From Acidobacteriaceae bacterium (GTDB lineage Bacteria > Acidobacteriota > Terriglobia > Bryobacterales > Bryobacteraceae), in the NCBI GenBank assembly GCA_019245255.1, contig JAFARV010000085.1:1-35426 (forward strand): DNA of 35,426 nucleotides, written 5' to 3'. The position numbers were made by a program, and so were the translations under genes. The notes under the pieces were generated by a model that saw only the letters and a list, made by a program, of their open reading frames with translations, was not told the origin of the DNA and did no database searches. This document shows positions 23,061 to 30,313 of the stretch, in pieces (position 1 is the stretch's first letter; every line of letters starts with the position of its first letter).

Positions 23061-23123
23061 GCGCGCGCTTGTCACCGTTTCCGATCCCCTCCCGGCGATT
23101 CGCCGCCTGGTGCTCGATTCCGT
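22980..23123. repeat. 144-bp direct repeat, left copy (vapC tail + integrase start)
   Basis: Begins ATGGTCGAGGATCTGAC and ends GCTCGATTCCGT. It matches 23801-23942 with one base change near its left end, a few changes at the vapC stop and a 2-base insertion (GCGCGCGC versus GCGCGC). The insertion throws the copied integrase start out of frame. The two copies bracket the unknown 202-aa gene. Confidence 0.9.
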
Positions 23124-23162
23124 TCCGCGAAGCCGCGGTGAATTCTTGAAAAGGAGCGGCTG

Positions 23163-23771
23163 ATGAGCGAACGTTTACCTACGCAATCAGCTTTCAATAT
23201 TGGTTTTCCGCAGGAAATCGTGTCCGGTCGTCCACGTGTTGTACAGACCGACCGAAAGGACCCGGTGCTCGGGCAGACTATTCTGCAGGAGATGAGGGAG
23301 TTTTTGCCGGACGGAAGAATACTTGAAGAGTCGTACTACAGGTCCGACGGCACGATCGCACACCGCTTGATGCACGAATATTCTGAAGCAGGTGAACCGA
23401 CTCTGATCAAGCGATTCGAGGGCGCAGAAGTAGAGAAGTACACCATCTTGGCGCCGGAGGGCCTTTCGAATCCGCTAACTGCGCGGTCACCCATCGAAGT
23501 TCAATCAGGTGAAAACGGACCGGTTTTCACCCTTTTTACGCCCGAACAGCAAGTTATAGGGCGGGCTGAGATGAGGCTTGGAGATACCGTCCGTGAACTG
23601 TCCTGGTTCGCAGATGGTGAAACACGTCCCGGAATGAGGAGGATAGAGCGTGTGGATTCACGGGACAACAACGGGAATTGGACGCAAAAAACACTTTTTG
23701 AGCAGCGAGGGAATGGCGAGCCAAAGCCTATAGCGGAGTTGTATCGGCGAATAGCATATTACGAGACGTGA
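23163..23771 (+). CDS. Unknown 202-aa protein inserted between vapC and integrase
   Basis: Not recognised. The sequence is polar and beta-rich, with phrases such as FLPDGRILEESYYRSDGTIAH, EYSEAGEPTLIKRFEG and VRELSWFADGE that faintly recall YD/RHS-type or MORN-like repeats. There is no signal peptide or membrane segment, so it is probably cytoplasmic. AGGAG lies 7 bases before the ATG, so it is likely expressed. It is placed precisely between the two copies of a 144-bp duplication, which suggests arrival as a passenger cassette. Roles such as defence, immunity or a YD-type toxin partner are guesses. Confidence 0.7.
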   Translation: MSERLPTQSAFNIGFPQEIVSGRPRVVQTDRKDPVLGQTILQEMREFLPDGRILEESYYRSDGTIAHRLMHEYSEAGEPTLIKRFEGAEVEKYTILAPEGLSNPLTARSPIEVQSGENGPVFTLFTPEQQVIGRAEMRLGDTVRELSWFADGETRPGMRRIERVDSRDNNGNWTQKTLFEQRGNGEPKPIAELYRRIAYYET

Positions 23772-23800
23772 ATACGACATCAAACCGGGTACCGTTGCGT

Positions 23801-23942
23801 ATGGTCGAGGATCTGACCTTGGTGACCCTCGACGGTGACATCCCCAAATACGCCTCAGATCGGTTGCGAGTTCTGGCATGAGCGCGCTTGTCACCGTTTC
23901 CGATCCCCTCCCGGCGATTCGCCGCCTGGTGCTCGATTCCGT
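23801..23942. repeat. 144-bp direct repeat, right copy (vapC tail fragment + true integrase start)
   Basis: Contains an isolated vapC 3' fragment (MVEDLTLVTLDGDIPKYASD and seven more residues, stop at 23879-23881) and the genuine first ~22 codons of the integrase, whose ATG at 23878 overlaps that stop. The fragment shows that vapC and int were once directly coupled. Confidence 0.9.
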
Positions 23943-24840
23943 CTCGAGCCCACTCACGAAAACGCTCTACGCGAAGGCGCTGGACGACTTCTTCGCCTGG
24001 CGGCTCGAAAACGGATCCCCAGTATTTCATCGCGCAGCCGTGCAAGCTCATCGCGCGTGGCTCGAAGCGCAGAACTATGCGCCATCTTCAATCAACCAAC
24101 GTCTGGCCGCACTTCGGAAACTAGCGCGGGAAGCCGCGGCCAATGGCTGGCTCGACGCCGAGACGGCCGCTGGCATCGACCAGATGCCGGGTGTGAAACA
24201 GCAGGGAACCCGGAGTGGCAACTGGTTAACCAAGCAGCAAGCGGCGGCGCTGCTGCATGCGCCGGACCCGTGTACGCTCAAGGGAATTCGGGACCGAGCC
24301 ATTTTGGCGGTCCTCATCGGATGCGCTCTGCGGCGGTCCGAACTGGTGGCGCTTGAAACGGACCATGTGCAACAGCGCGATGGCCGTTGGGTGCTGGTTG
24401 ACCTCCGCGGCAAGCACGGCCGTATTCGCTCGATCGCCATTCCGCCTTGGGTCAAACAGGCGTTCGATCTCTGGATGGATGCTGCCGATGTCATCGAAGG
24501 AAAACTGTTCCGCGCCCTCAATCGTCACGGCATGCTCACGCGCGATACGCTTTCCACGCAGGCGGTGCTCGACATTGTGAAAGAGTACAGTGAACGACTC
24601 GGGATTCGGGTGCGCCCGCACGATCTGCGGCGCACCTGCGCGAAGCTGTGCCGGGCTGCGGGCGGGGATTTGGAACAGATTCAGTTGCTGCTCGGGCACG
24701 CCTCCATTCAAACAACGGAGCGTTATCTTGGCACCCGTCAGAACCTGGCCGACGCTCCTAATGACCGGCTGGGGCTCGGTTGGGACGCGTCAGCGAGAGA
24801 AGGGCGGGTGTTTTCGGAGCTTGAGTTCCAAGCTCCTTGA
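23878..24840 (+). CDS. Tyrosine recombinase / phage-type integrase
   Basis: 320 residues. The N-terminal core-binding SAM-like domain (~20-100) is followed by the catalytic domain with the full set: R152 (CALRRSELVALE), K179 (RGKHGR), H248-x-x-R251 (PHDLRRTCAKL), H274 (LLGHASIQTTERY) and nucleophile Y283 (ERYLG). XerC/D-like length and lack of an extra arm-binding domain suggest an integron-, transposon- or Xer-like recombinase rather than a lambda-type one. It was once translationally coupled to vapC. It may have mobilised the parA/rep segment; no attachment site could be found by eye. Confidence 0.9.
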   Translation: MSALVTVSDPLPAIRRLVLDSVSSPLTKTLYAKALDDFFAWRLENGSPVFHRAAVQAHRAWLEAQNYAPSSINQRLAALRKLAREAAANGWLDAETAAGIDQMPGVKQQGTRSGNWLTKQQAAALLHAPDPCTLKGIRDRAILAVLIGCALRRSELVALETDHVQQRDGRWVLVDLRGKHGRIRSIAIPPWVKQAFDLWMDAADVIEGKLFRALNRHGMLTRDTLSTQAVLDIVKEYSERLGIRVRPHDLRRTCAKLCRAAGGDLEQIQLLLGHASIQTTERYLGTRQNLADAPNDRLGLGWDASAREGRVFSELEFQAP

Positions 24841-24994
24841 TGGCATGAGTCAGTGAGTATCAGCCGCATATCGCCAACGCCAGCCGTGCGATTTCAGGAA
24901 CGGCGGGAAAGAGAGGTTAGCCTGGCTGCACCATGACTGCCGCAGCAAACTTGACCCGTCCAGGAAACCCTTTCATAGTGAAGAAGGAGATGAT

Positions 24995-25538
24995 ATGTCG
25001 GCATCGACAGCCCAACTCACACCGGACGCTCTTCTCCTTTTACCGAAACCCCCCGAAGGAAAGCAATACGAACTGAGCGATAGAGAGCTGATCGTCGTGG
25101 GCAACGCCGGCGCTCTCGATGAGCTCATCAAGACGAGAGTGTTCGAGATCCTGACGGAATACCGTCTGCGGATGAAGAACGGCCGTGCTTTCGCCGAAAC
25201 GCAGTTCACCTTGCGCCAGGATCGCGCGCGCATTCCGGATGTGGCGTGGGTGGGCCAGGACAAGCTCGCTCTGATTCCGCGTGCGAATCAGGCCATTCCC
25301 ATCGCTCCTGATTTGGCGGTCGAAATCATTTCGGACTCCGAAGCGCCGGAGGAGACGGAACAACGGCTCCGAGACTACCTGGGAAGCAGGCAGCGAGGTC
25401 TGGCAGGTGTTCCCGTCGCTTGCCAGCGTAACGGTGTGGCGGGGAAACCAAGGTTCAAGAGTAGACAAAGAGCAGGTCGTCACCTCCGAACGGCTGCCCG
25501 GGTTTGTCATCCCCGTTTCTGAACTGTTCCGGTTGTAA
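24995..25538 (+). pseudogene. Uma2-family gene with a single-base frameshift
   Basis: The first ~128 codons are a good Uma2 protein: KQYELSDRELIVVGNAGALD, ILTEYRLRMKNGRAFAETQF, ARIPDVAWVG and the core APDLAVEIISDSEAPEETEQR. After LRDYL the frame goes off; the missing end is found in the next frame as EAGSEVWQVFPSLASVTVWR and ERLPGFVIPVSELFRL, ending at 25538. Removing one G from the GGG at 25381-25383 restores CTG-GAA-GCA-GGC and the family's usual length (~180 aa). It is therefore either a recent pseudogene or an assembly error. The active-site residues all precede the shift. Confidence 0.85.
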
Positions 25539-25588
25539 GCAGGTCGCGGCACTCCCCCCAAGCAGATACGATGGAGGAAAGTAAGCAC

Positions 25589-25825
25589 ATGGCTGCACTG
25601 GATTGGTCCCAATGCCCAGCAGTAGAGAGCATTCCCGGCAAGCGCAGCGGCGCCTGGGTATTCAAAGGCACCCGCACGCCCATTTCCACTGTCTTCGAAA
25701 ACATCGAAGATATGAGCGTTGACGAGCTTGTTGATGAATTTGGAGTAACGCGGGAGCAGGTTCACGCCGTTCTTCAGTTCGCTGCGCAAAGTGCCGAACC
25801 GATTATGACCGGTCCGCGCGCATAA
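25589..25825 (+). CDS. DUF433 antitoxin
   Basis: 78 residues from ATG 25589 (MAALDWSQCPAVESIPGKRS). The family marks are clear: GAWVFKGTRTPISTVFENIE and VDELVDEFGVTREQVHAVLQFA, a small HTH-like fold. DUF433 proteins are paired with DUF5615 PIN-like proteins as predicted TA modules. Here the partner begins directly at the next base after the TAA, but it is interrupted by a mobile element, so the antitoxin is probably an orphan now. The ORF-track start 25571 is possible but would lose the ribosome site GGAGG. Confidence 0.85.
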   Translation: MAALDWSQCPAVESIPGKRSGAWVFKGTRTPISTVFENIEDMSVDELVDEFGVTREQVHAVLQFAAQSAEPIMTGPRA

Positions 25826-25870
25826 ATGCTCGTTCTGTTCGACAACGGAACACCGCGCACGCTGGCCCGT
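25826..25870 (+). pseudogene. DUF5615 PIN-like toxin, 5' fragment
   Basis: Fifteen codons reading MLVLFDNGTPRTLAR are the characteristic N-terminus of DUF5615/PIN-like proteins (first Asp in LFDNGTP). Four bases further the inverted repeat of the 3.06 kb element begins, after which the frame runs to a chance stop at 25918. The rest of the gene is at 28940. Confidence 0.85.
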
Positions 25871-25874
25871 TTCT

Positions 25875-25899
25875 GGGTAGCGGTAAGGATTCCTTCCAA
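25875..25899 (+). repeat. Left terminal inverted repeat
   Basis: GGGTA followed by the 20-bp core. The core contains its own dyad AAGGA-T-TCCTT, which may be the transposase recognition centre. Confidence 0.85.
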
Positions 25900-26018
25900 A
25901 AACCCATTGATCTCTTAATTTAGGCGTGGCGTTGCGCTCGGGTAACAGCTATCCAGCTCTTTCGCCGTAGGGTGAGCCTTCAGCCGCGGATACCGCGGTA
26001 TCGATTGCGGTGGGCACG

Positions 26019-26309
26019 CTATCTCTTTGCCTGCCGTTTCTGAAATGCAGGTTTGGCGTTCCTTGCCAGAATGCGGGAGATCGTAGCGGGATGTACTCTG
26101 AAGAGGCGCGCCGCGTCGGCGGCTGTCTTCTCCCCCCGGTTGGACCATCTTCACAACGGCCGCCGGATGCCTTTTCGCGAAAGATCTGATCGCACTCTGC
26201 CGCCTTCAGAGCAGCAACTTGCGCGGCTGTGCCCTGATCGTCGGTGGAAACGCGCGCGTAGCCGAAGCGCAGTGCATAATCGCCATCGATTTCGTCATGC
26301 AATACAGTT
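26019..26309 (-). pseudogene. Serine recombinase (resolvase) remnant with internal deletion
   Basis: The N-terminal catalytic start is clear: RFGYARVSTDDQGTAAQVAAL, then ECDQIFREKASGGR, with Ser in ARVST. The following ~90 residues are missing and the frame shifts; the DNA-binding end appears in another frame as TAADAARLFRVHPATISRIL then ARNAKPAFQKRQAKR and stop. The original was a Tn3-type or invertase-like resolvase of ~190 aa. Without the central catalytic helix it cannot work. Exact 5' end is uncertain because the start codon is not clear. Confidence 0.82.
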
Positions 26310-26348
26310 CTGCAACGCGAGAATCGAGCAATCGGCTGAGTGGGGTTC

Positions 26349-26376
26349 CGTTGCACAAACGGAGGTTTGCACAACG
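26349..26376. repeat. Interrupted inverted repeat upstream of the resolvase remnant
   Basis: CGTTGCACAAAC-GGAG-GTTTGCACAACG: 12-bp arms that pair at 10 of 12 positions (the central CA/CA do not). It lies ~40 bases upstream of the resolvase coding start, where res sites normally occur, and may be one resolvase-binding subsite. Confidence 0.45.
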
Positions 26377-26489
26377 TGTTTCGATCAGCAGCCGGTGAAG
26401 AGGCCCGTCTCAACGCCTCTGATAGGCTTCCTCCCTAAGCAGCGGAATCTGCTGAGTCTGCCCGCAGACCGCCTGAAAGTTCTCAAAAC

Positions 26490-27371
26490 TTAGTTCTGTA
26501 CTGACGATTGCGGTAATGCTTTTCTCTCGATCCAATCTCCCCGACTATCCTGCCACTTCACAAGCACATCGCCCGAGGGTTCCGTCTCGAGGCGGAGGTT
26601 GTGAATGGGATCCTCTGACTCACCAATGCGTTCGTATGGCGGCAAAGTCGGGTCTACACCTGACCAAGGTTCCCCCACGCGAGGTCTAACCGGGCTATTT
26701 GCAGCCCAAGTCGCGGTGCTTTCTAGAACAACGTGCTTCCCACCAAGTGAGACGGCAAACACGTTTACGCCACGCATGACGGCCTCTGTTGTGTTGTCCT
26801 CGTAGTGTAGATTTTCGCGTTTGACCGCGAGAGAAGCAAAATCCTCCAGCAGAGGCTCGCGAACAATAAAATCAGCATAGGCCCGCGGATCATAGCTATA
26901 CGCCAGCCGATATTGCCCGGGCTTCAAAGGTACACAGCCAGTCGGCAGCAGTGGCCGACCCGAAAACACGGGGGCATCGCTGCGGGTCGTTCTCGTAAGT
27001 CGGTCTTGCGGTTGCAACAGGACCGTATGGTCATCTGACCAGGGCGTGTAGGCAGAATACGGGTGGGGTGAAAGGTTTCGATATTCCAGATCGCCTTCAG
27101 CGTCTCCGCGTGCCTTCTCCAGAATGTCTATACCGGACCGCTCGGGCCAAAACGGCGACAGCACTTCGAGCGTCCGGTCGGCCGGATTCACAACTGAAAT
27201 CGTGAGCGTTGCCAGTTCGCCCGGTGCATATACCGTGTGGTCCATGCTTATAGTCGTTTGAAGATATCTCATGTTTGATTCCGGAGCTGTTGGCTCTTCA
27301 TCAAGTGCCACTTGAGGCCACAACGGGGTGACGCCAAAAACAAATATCATTACAGATCTCAGTAATCGCAT
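26490..27371 (-). CDS. Secreted protein of unknown function (passenger of the 3.06-kb element)
   Basis: About 293 residues starting at ATG 27371, with GAGG 5 bases before; the ORF-track start at 27404 is upstream of this. The N-terminus MRLLRSVMIFVFGVTPLWPQ is a signal peptide. The mature part has an immunoglobulin-like beta domain (ISMDHTVYAPGELATLTISVVNPADRTLEVL) similar to bacterial 'intracellular protease inhibitor/BsuPI' or DUF-type Ig folds, then a region with KPGQYRLAYSYDPRAYADF. No enzyme motif is visible. It is co-directional with the metalloprotease gene and 46 bases downstream of it, so an inhibitor or partner of that protease is possible but speculative. Confidence 0.65.
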   Translation of the reverse strand: MRLLRSVMIFVFGVTPLWPQVALDEEPTAPESNMRYLQTTISMDHTVYAPGELATLTISVVNPADRTLEVLSPFWPERSGIDILEKARGDAEGDLEYRNLSPHPYSAYTPWSDDHTVLLQPQDRLTRTTRSDAPVFSGRPLLPTGCVPLKPGQYRLAYSYDPRAYADFIVREPLLEDFASLAVKRENLHYEDNTTEAVMRGVNVFAVSLGGKHVVLESTATWAANSPVRPRVGEPWSGVDPTLPPYERIGESEDPIHNLRLETEPSGDVLVKWQDSRGDWIERKALPQSSVQN

Positions 27372-27416
27372 TATGACCTCGACATTTAGTGGAACTTCAC
27401 CCATATGTTGTGCCTG

Positions 27417-28749
27417 TCATCTGGCGGGCCAGGATAATACGTCCACTCGTCTATATCCTTGAAGAGTCCAACGCGGAGTCCAATCCATAATGTGTTGGAG
27501 TTGGTCCTCAATTAGCAGATTAGTTGCTGGCCCAGCAAGCGCATTCCGAGTTGTTACGCGATAGATGCAATCTGGCAAGCCTAGACAATTAGCCAATCCC
27601 TTAGGTGGAACTTCAGTCTTTCCCGTGATGCTGTTGCCTGCTAATGCGCCAAGAGGGAGGACGTCGTCAGATATTTCAGTCCCACCGAGGTAGTCATACC
27701 GGTCCAGCCGCACGAACAACTGGTTATCACGCCGTTCTGCAACACTGTACTGTTGCAATGACAATGACTGCACGTTGGCTGGCTGGTCTAACGGGAGAAT
27801 GGGTCCTGGCCTCAGTGGATGGTGCAAATTAAATTTATGCCCAGTTTCATGGGCTACAATTTGCGCCAGGTACACACTAGCAGGAAACTGCTTCAGAGCA
27901 GCGCATGCCCCCAACTGGGAAAAATCGATTTGAGTTGCTGTACCATCGTTTGTAAATGTTATTGCGTTTCCAACCGGTCCACCCTTTGGCGGAGTTGCGT
28001 TGCAAGCGGCACCGAGGCGGTGATCCTCATAGAACAAGGCATATCCTCGAAACTGCGCAGTCGCGTATGGGCTATTGAAGTTCAGGAGTCCGAGTCTGTC
28101 GTGGGCGTGCGTATGTCCAGACTGGTCGGAATTTACACGCCTGTAGACGACAAAAGAGCTTGTCTGGGGGGCAAGGATACTCCTTAATGCGCTGGTTAGG
28201 CAGTTTGGCTGCAAGCCCGCGGCTCCGCAGGTCTGGGTGCCGATCAAGTCCAAGAAGAACACGTCCTGTTTGCCAACTGGATCCGTATCGCTCCAAGCGA
28301 CAGTGCTGTCATCGTCTGTTACATAATGAAAGCCACGGTATTCATCGTAGACTGAGAATCCATCACCAGTAGGAGCAGTTGAATCGAAGCCCGGCTCCTG
28401 GTCCCAGTCTGGCGGTAGATGGGCACCATTAACAGTTGAGTACTGGTCTTCCCAGCTATCTGCGATTCCATCGCAATCCTGATCCACGGGCAGGCTTGCG
28501 AAGTTGCCGGAGCCGGCGCAACTCGGCGGTGTTGCGTTCAGTCCCCGCCGTCAAGAATCCTCTATCCCCTCCATCCGGAAGCAATCCGATGTACGATCCG
28601 AATGCGTTGCTGCAGGTAGTCTGAGTATGAACAGGAATGGCAGCTCCGGTGACGAGCAACGACAAAACGGACAAAAACTTTGCGAGGTACGTAGACCGTT
28701 TGATGAAGACCGGTCTTTTCAGGCGGTCCTGGGCCATTTGCATCGGCAT
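27417..28749 (-). pseudogene. Secreted metzincin-like zinc metalloprotease, one-base frameshift near the N-terminus
   Basis: The main frame (27417-28487) holds VAHETGHKFNLHHP, an HExxHxxxxxH zinc site with Asn where metzincins usually have Gly, and IMDW near the C-terminus as a candidate Met-turn. It begins with a Ca-binding-like DQDCDGIADSWED. The signal peptide (YLAKFLSVLSLLVTGAAIPV) is in another frame (to 28749). Dropping one base from the CCCC run at 28543-28546 (GGGG in the gene) fuses TAG-LNATPPSCAGSGNFASLPV and gives one continuous secreted protein of ~440 aa. So this is a recent frameshift or a sequencing slip. Target proteins unknown. Confidence 0.75.
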
Positions 28750-28914
28750 CGAAGTTGTTATCGACGCGCTGAAAGGCTGATACGAGGGAATTTGTGGTGT
28801 TGGATCACCCTAATCCGTACGGGAGTGAGGGTGAGTACTTACAGAATCTCTAAGCATTGGATCGCGAACTCTTAATGTCATCGACCTGCCCGGACGGCGG
28901 GTAAGAATCAATCA

Positions 28915-28938
28915 TTGGAAGGAATCCTTACCGCACCC
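28915..28938 (-). repeat. Right terminal inverted repeat
   Basis: Complement of the left end: TTGGAAGGAATCCTTACCGC then ACCC. The two ends differ by one extra base (GGGTAGCGG versus GGGTGCGG). Confidence 0.85.
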
Positions 28939-28939
28939 T

Positions 28940-29251
28940 TATCTGATTGACCGGCACACCGTCACCGAAGCCCGTGCGCGCGGATGGGGAGAGCTTGGAA
29001 ACGGCGAGCTTTTAAACGAAGCCGAAGCCGCAGGACTTGAAGTATTGGTAACGACAGACCGCAATATCAGGTATCAGCAAAATCTTGCCGGTCGTAAAAT
29101 CGCTCTTGTCGTTTTGGGCAAAGGCCGGTGGACCATCATAAAGCCACATATCACCGAGATTGTGGCCACCATCGCTGCCGCCACTCCCGGCAGCTACGTC
29201 GAGGTGGAGATTCCGTCCGCGCCGAAGTTGAACGTCAGGCAGAAACCGTGA
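28940..29251 (+). pseudogene. DUF5615 PIN-like toxin, 3' fragment
   Basis: 103 codons without a start: YLIDRHTVTEARARGWGELG, NGELLNEAEAAGLEVLVTTD, RNIRYQQNLAGR and KIALVVLGKGRW are the conserved remainder of the DUF5615 family, including the Asp of VTTDRN. Joined to 25826-25870 it gives a 118-residue protein, the normal size. No stop or frameshift has yet accumulated, so the insertion is probably young. Its 3' end overlaps the convergent deacetylase gene by 17 bases. Confidence 0.85.
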
Positions 29252-30134
29252 CTGCTTCTGCAACGCCGAAGGACTGCTCCGGACTGATGCGGGCGTAGAC
29301 GTCCCGGATGGTCGAAAACCGGAAATCCTGCAAGAGGCGCGTGAGCTTTGGTCCCATGCTGCTGAGCCCTAAATACGTTCGCATGCGGGCAATCGGACCG
29401 TTTGCCAGCCGCGGCTGGCCAGGGTCAACTTCCCATGGATGCACATAGACGCAGGCAGGCTCGCCTTCCACACGATTGACTCTTCGAATGCCCGCTGCCG
29501 TGTAGCGATAAGGAAAAATGCGTAAATAACCTCCACCGCCAATCGGAGCCACGCGATTCCCGGAGAGTTGCACAGTCGCAACCGGGATTTCCGTGATCTG
29601 ACCCGAAGGAGTGTGGATCACATGTGCGTGACGCGGCGAGCCGGGAATGCCATACCGGTCATGCACAATGGGGCAAATGCTCGAGTCATGCGTGAAGCCG
29701 CACTCGGCAAGGACGTCGAGTGCCCAGAGACTGTTCTCGGTTATGGAAAAGCTCGGCGCGCGGTAGGTTCTCGGAGTCACACCGCAGGCGTCTTCGATGG
29801 CCTTAACAGCCGCTTTCGTATCGGCCTTAAATTGCGTGGGCGAGAGCTCATAGACCAACCGGTGTTCATGGCTGTGACACGCGATCTCATGTCCGGCCGC
29901 GGCAATGCGCCGGACCAAATATGGATGTTCAGAAGCGACCCATCCGAGGATAAAGAATGTCGCCCGAACATCGAATGCCTCGAGCAAATCTAAAACGTAT
30001 GCCGTACCGCTTTCGACTCGAGAGGGCAGGGAAGACCATTGAGCGGAGCTGACATGAGCTCCGACTTCGCTCGGATGAAAGTATTCCTCTACGTCTACGC
30101 TAAATGCATTCAGCATGGTCTCAGAGGTACTCAT
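29235..30134 (-). CDS. XrtA/PEP-CTERM-type polysaccharide deacetylase (NodB fold + DUF3473)
   Basis: 299 residues. LNAFSVDVEEYFHPSEVG gives the first Asp pair of the family; RATFFILGWVAS, IAAAGHEIACHSHEHRLVYE (metal His motif) and TYRAPSFSITENSLWALDVL are NodB-homology motifs. The C-terminal region PACVYVHPWEVDPGQPR and RFSTIRDVYA is the DUF3473 tail found in deacetylases of exosortase-A exopolysaccharide loci. It removes acetyl groups from a cell-surface polysaccharide. No exosortase gene is in the window, but PEP-CTERM proteins encoded nearby support the link. Confidence 0.88.
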   Translation of the reverse strand: MSTSETMLNAFSVDVEEYFHPSEVGAHVSSAQWSSLPSRVESGTAYVLDLLEAFDVRATFFILGWVASEHPYLVRRIAAAGHEIACHSHEHRLVYELSPTQFKADTKAAVKAIEDACGVTPRTYRAPSFSITENSLWALDVLAECGFTHDSSICPIVHDRYGIPGSPRHAHVIHTPSGQITEIPVATVQLSGNRVAPIGGGGYLRIFPYRYTAAGIRRVNRVEGEPACVYVHPWEVDPGQPRLANGPIARMRTYLGLSSMGPKLTRLLQDFRFSTIRDVYARISPEQSFGVAEAVTVSA

Positions 30135-30313
30135 TTCGAAGAGACATCACAGTCACGGAGATTCGGTGCATCGGGAAACAGTAAGTAAGCACGTCCTGTG
30201 CCAGGCACGAAAATGCTGAGGAGAGCGTCATCGCGACGCACTTTGTCCCAATTTTTAGGAATTGTAGCTAGACGGCAAAGCGCCGCAGTTGTCCGGTGTT
30301 CGCAAGCAATTGC

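Larger units (their letters stand above)
25875..28938. mobile_element. 3.06-kb element with terminal inverted repeats, inserted in the DUF5615 gene
   Basis: The ends share 20 identical bases in inverted orientation, GCGGTAAGGATTCCTTCCAA (25880-25899 and the complement of 28915-28934), and both outer borders read GGGT. Cutting out 25871-28939 rejoins the DUF5615 gene in frame (..LAR + YLIDRH..). The flanks CGTTTCT and TTATCT look like an imperfect 5-6-bp target duplication. Contents are a decayed serine resolvase, a secreted protein and a metzincin-like protease. No transposase is present, so it is probably non-autonomous, moved in trans by a related element. Confidence 0.82.

Noticed and set aside
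25949-26413. Intact 154-aa resolvase ORF
   Set aside because: Only the first ~40 residues after RFGYARVST belong to the family; the rest is out of frame and the HTH end is in another frame, so it is listed as a pseudogene.
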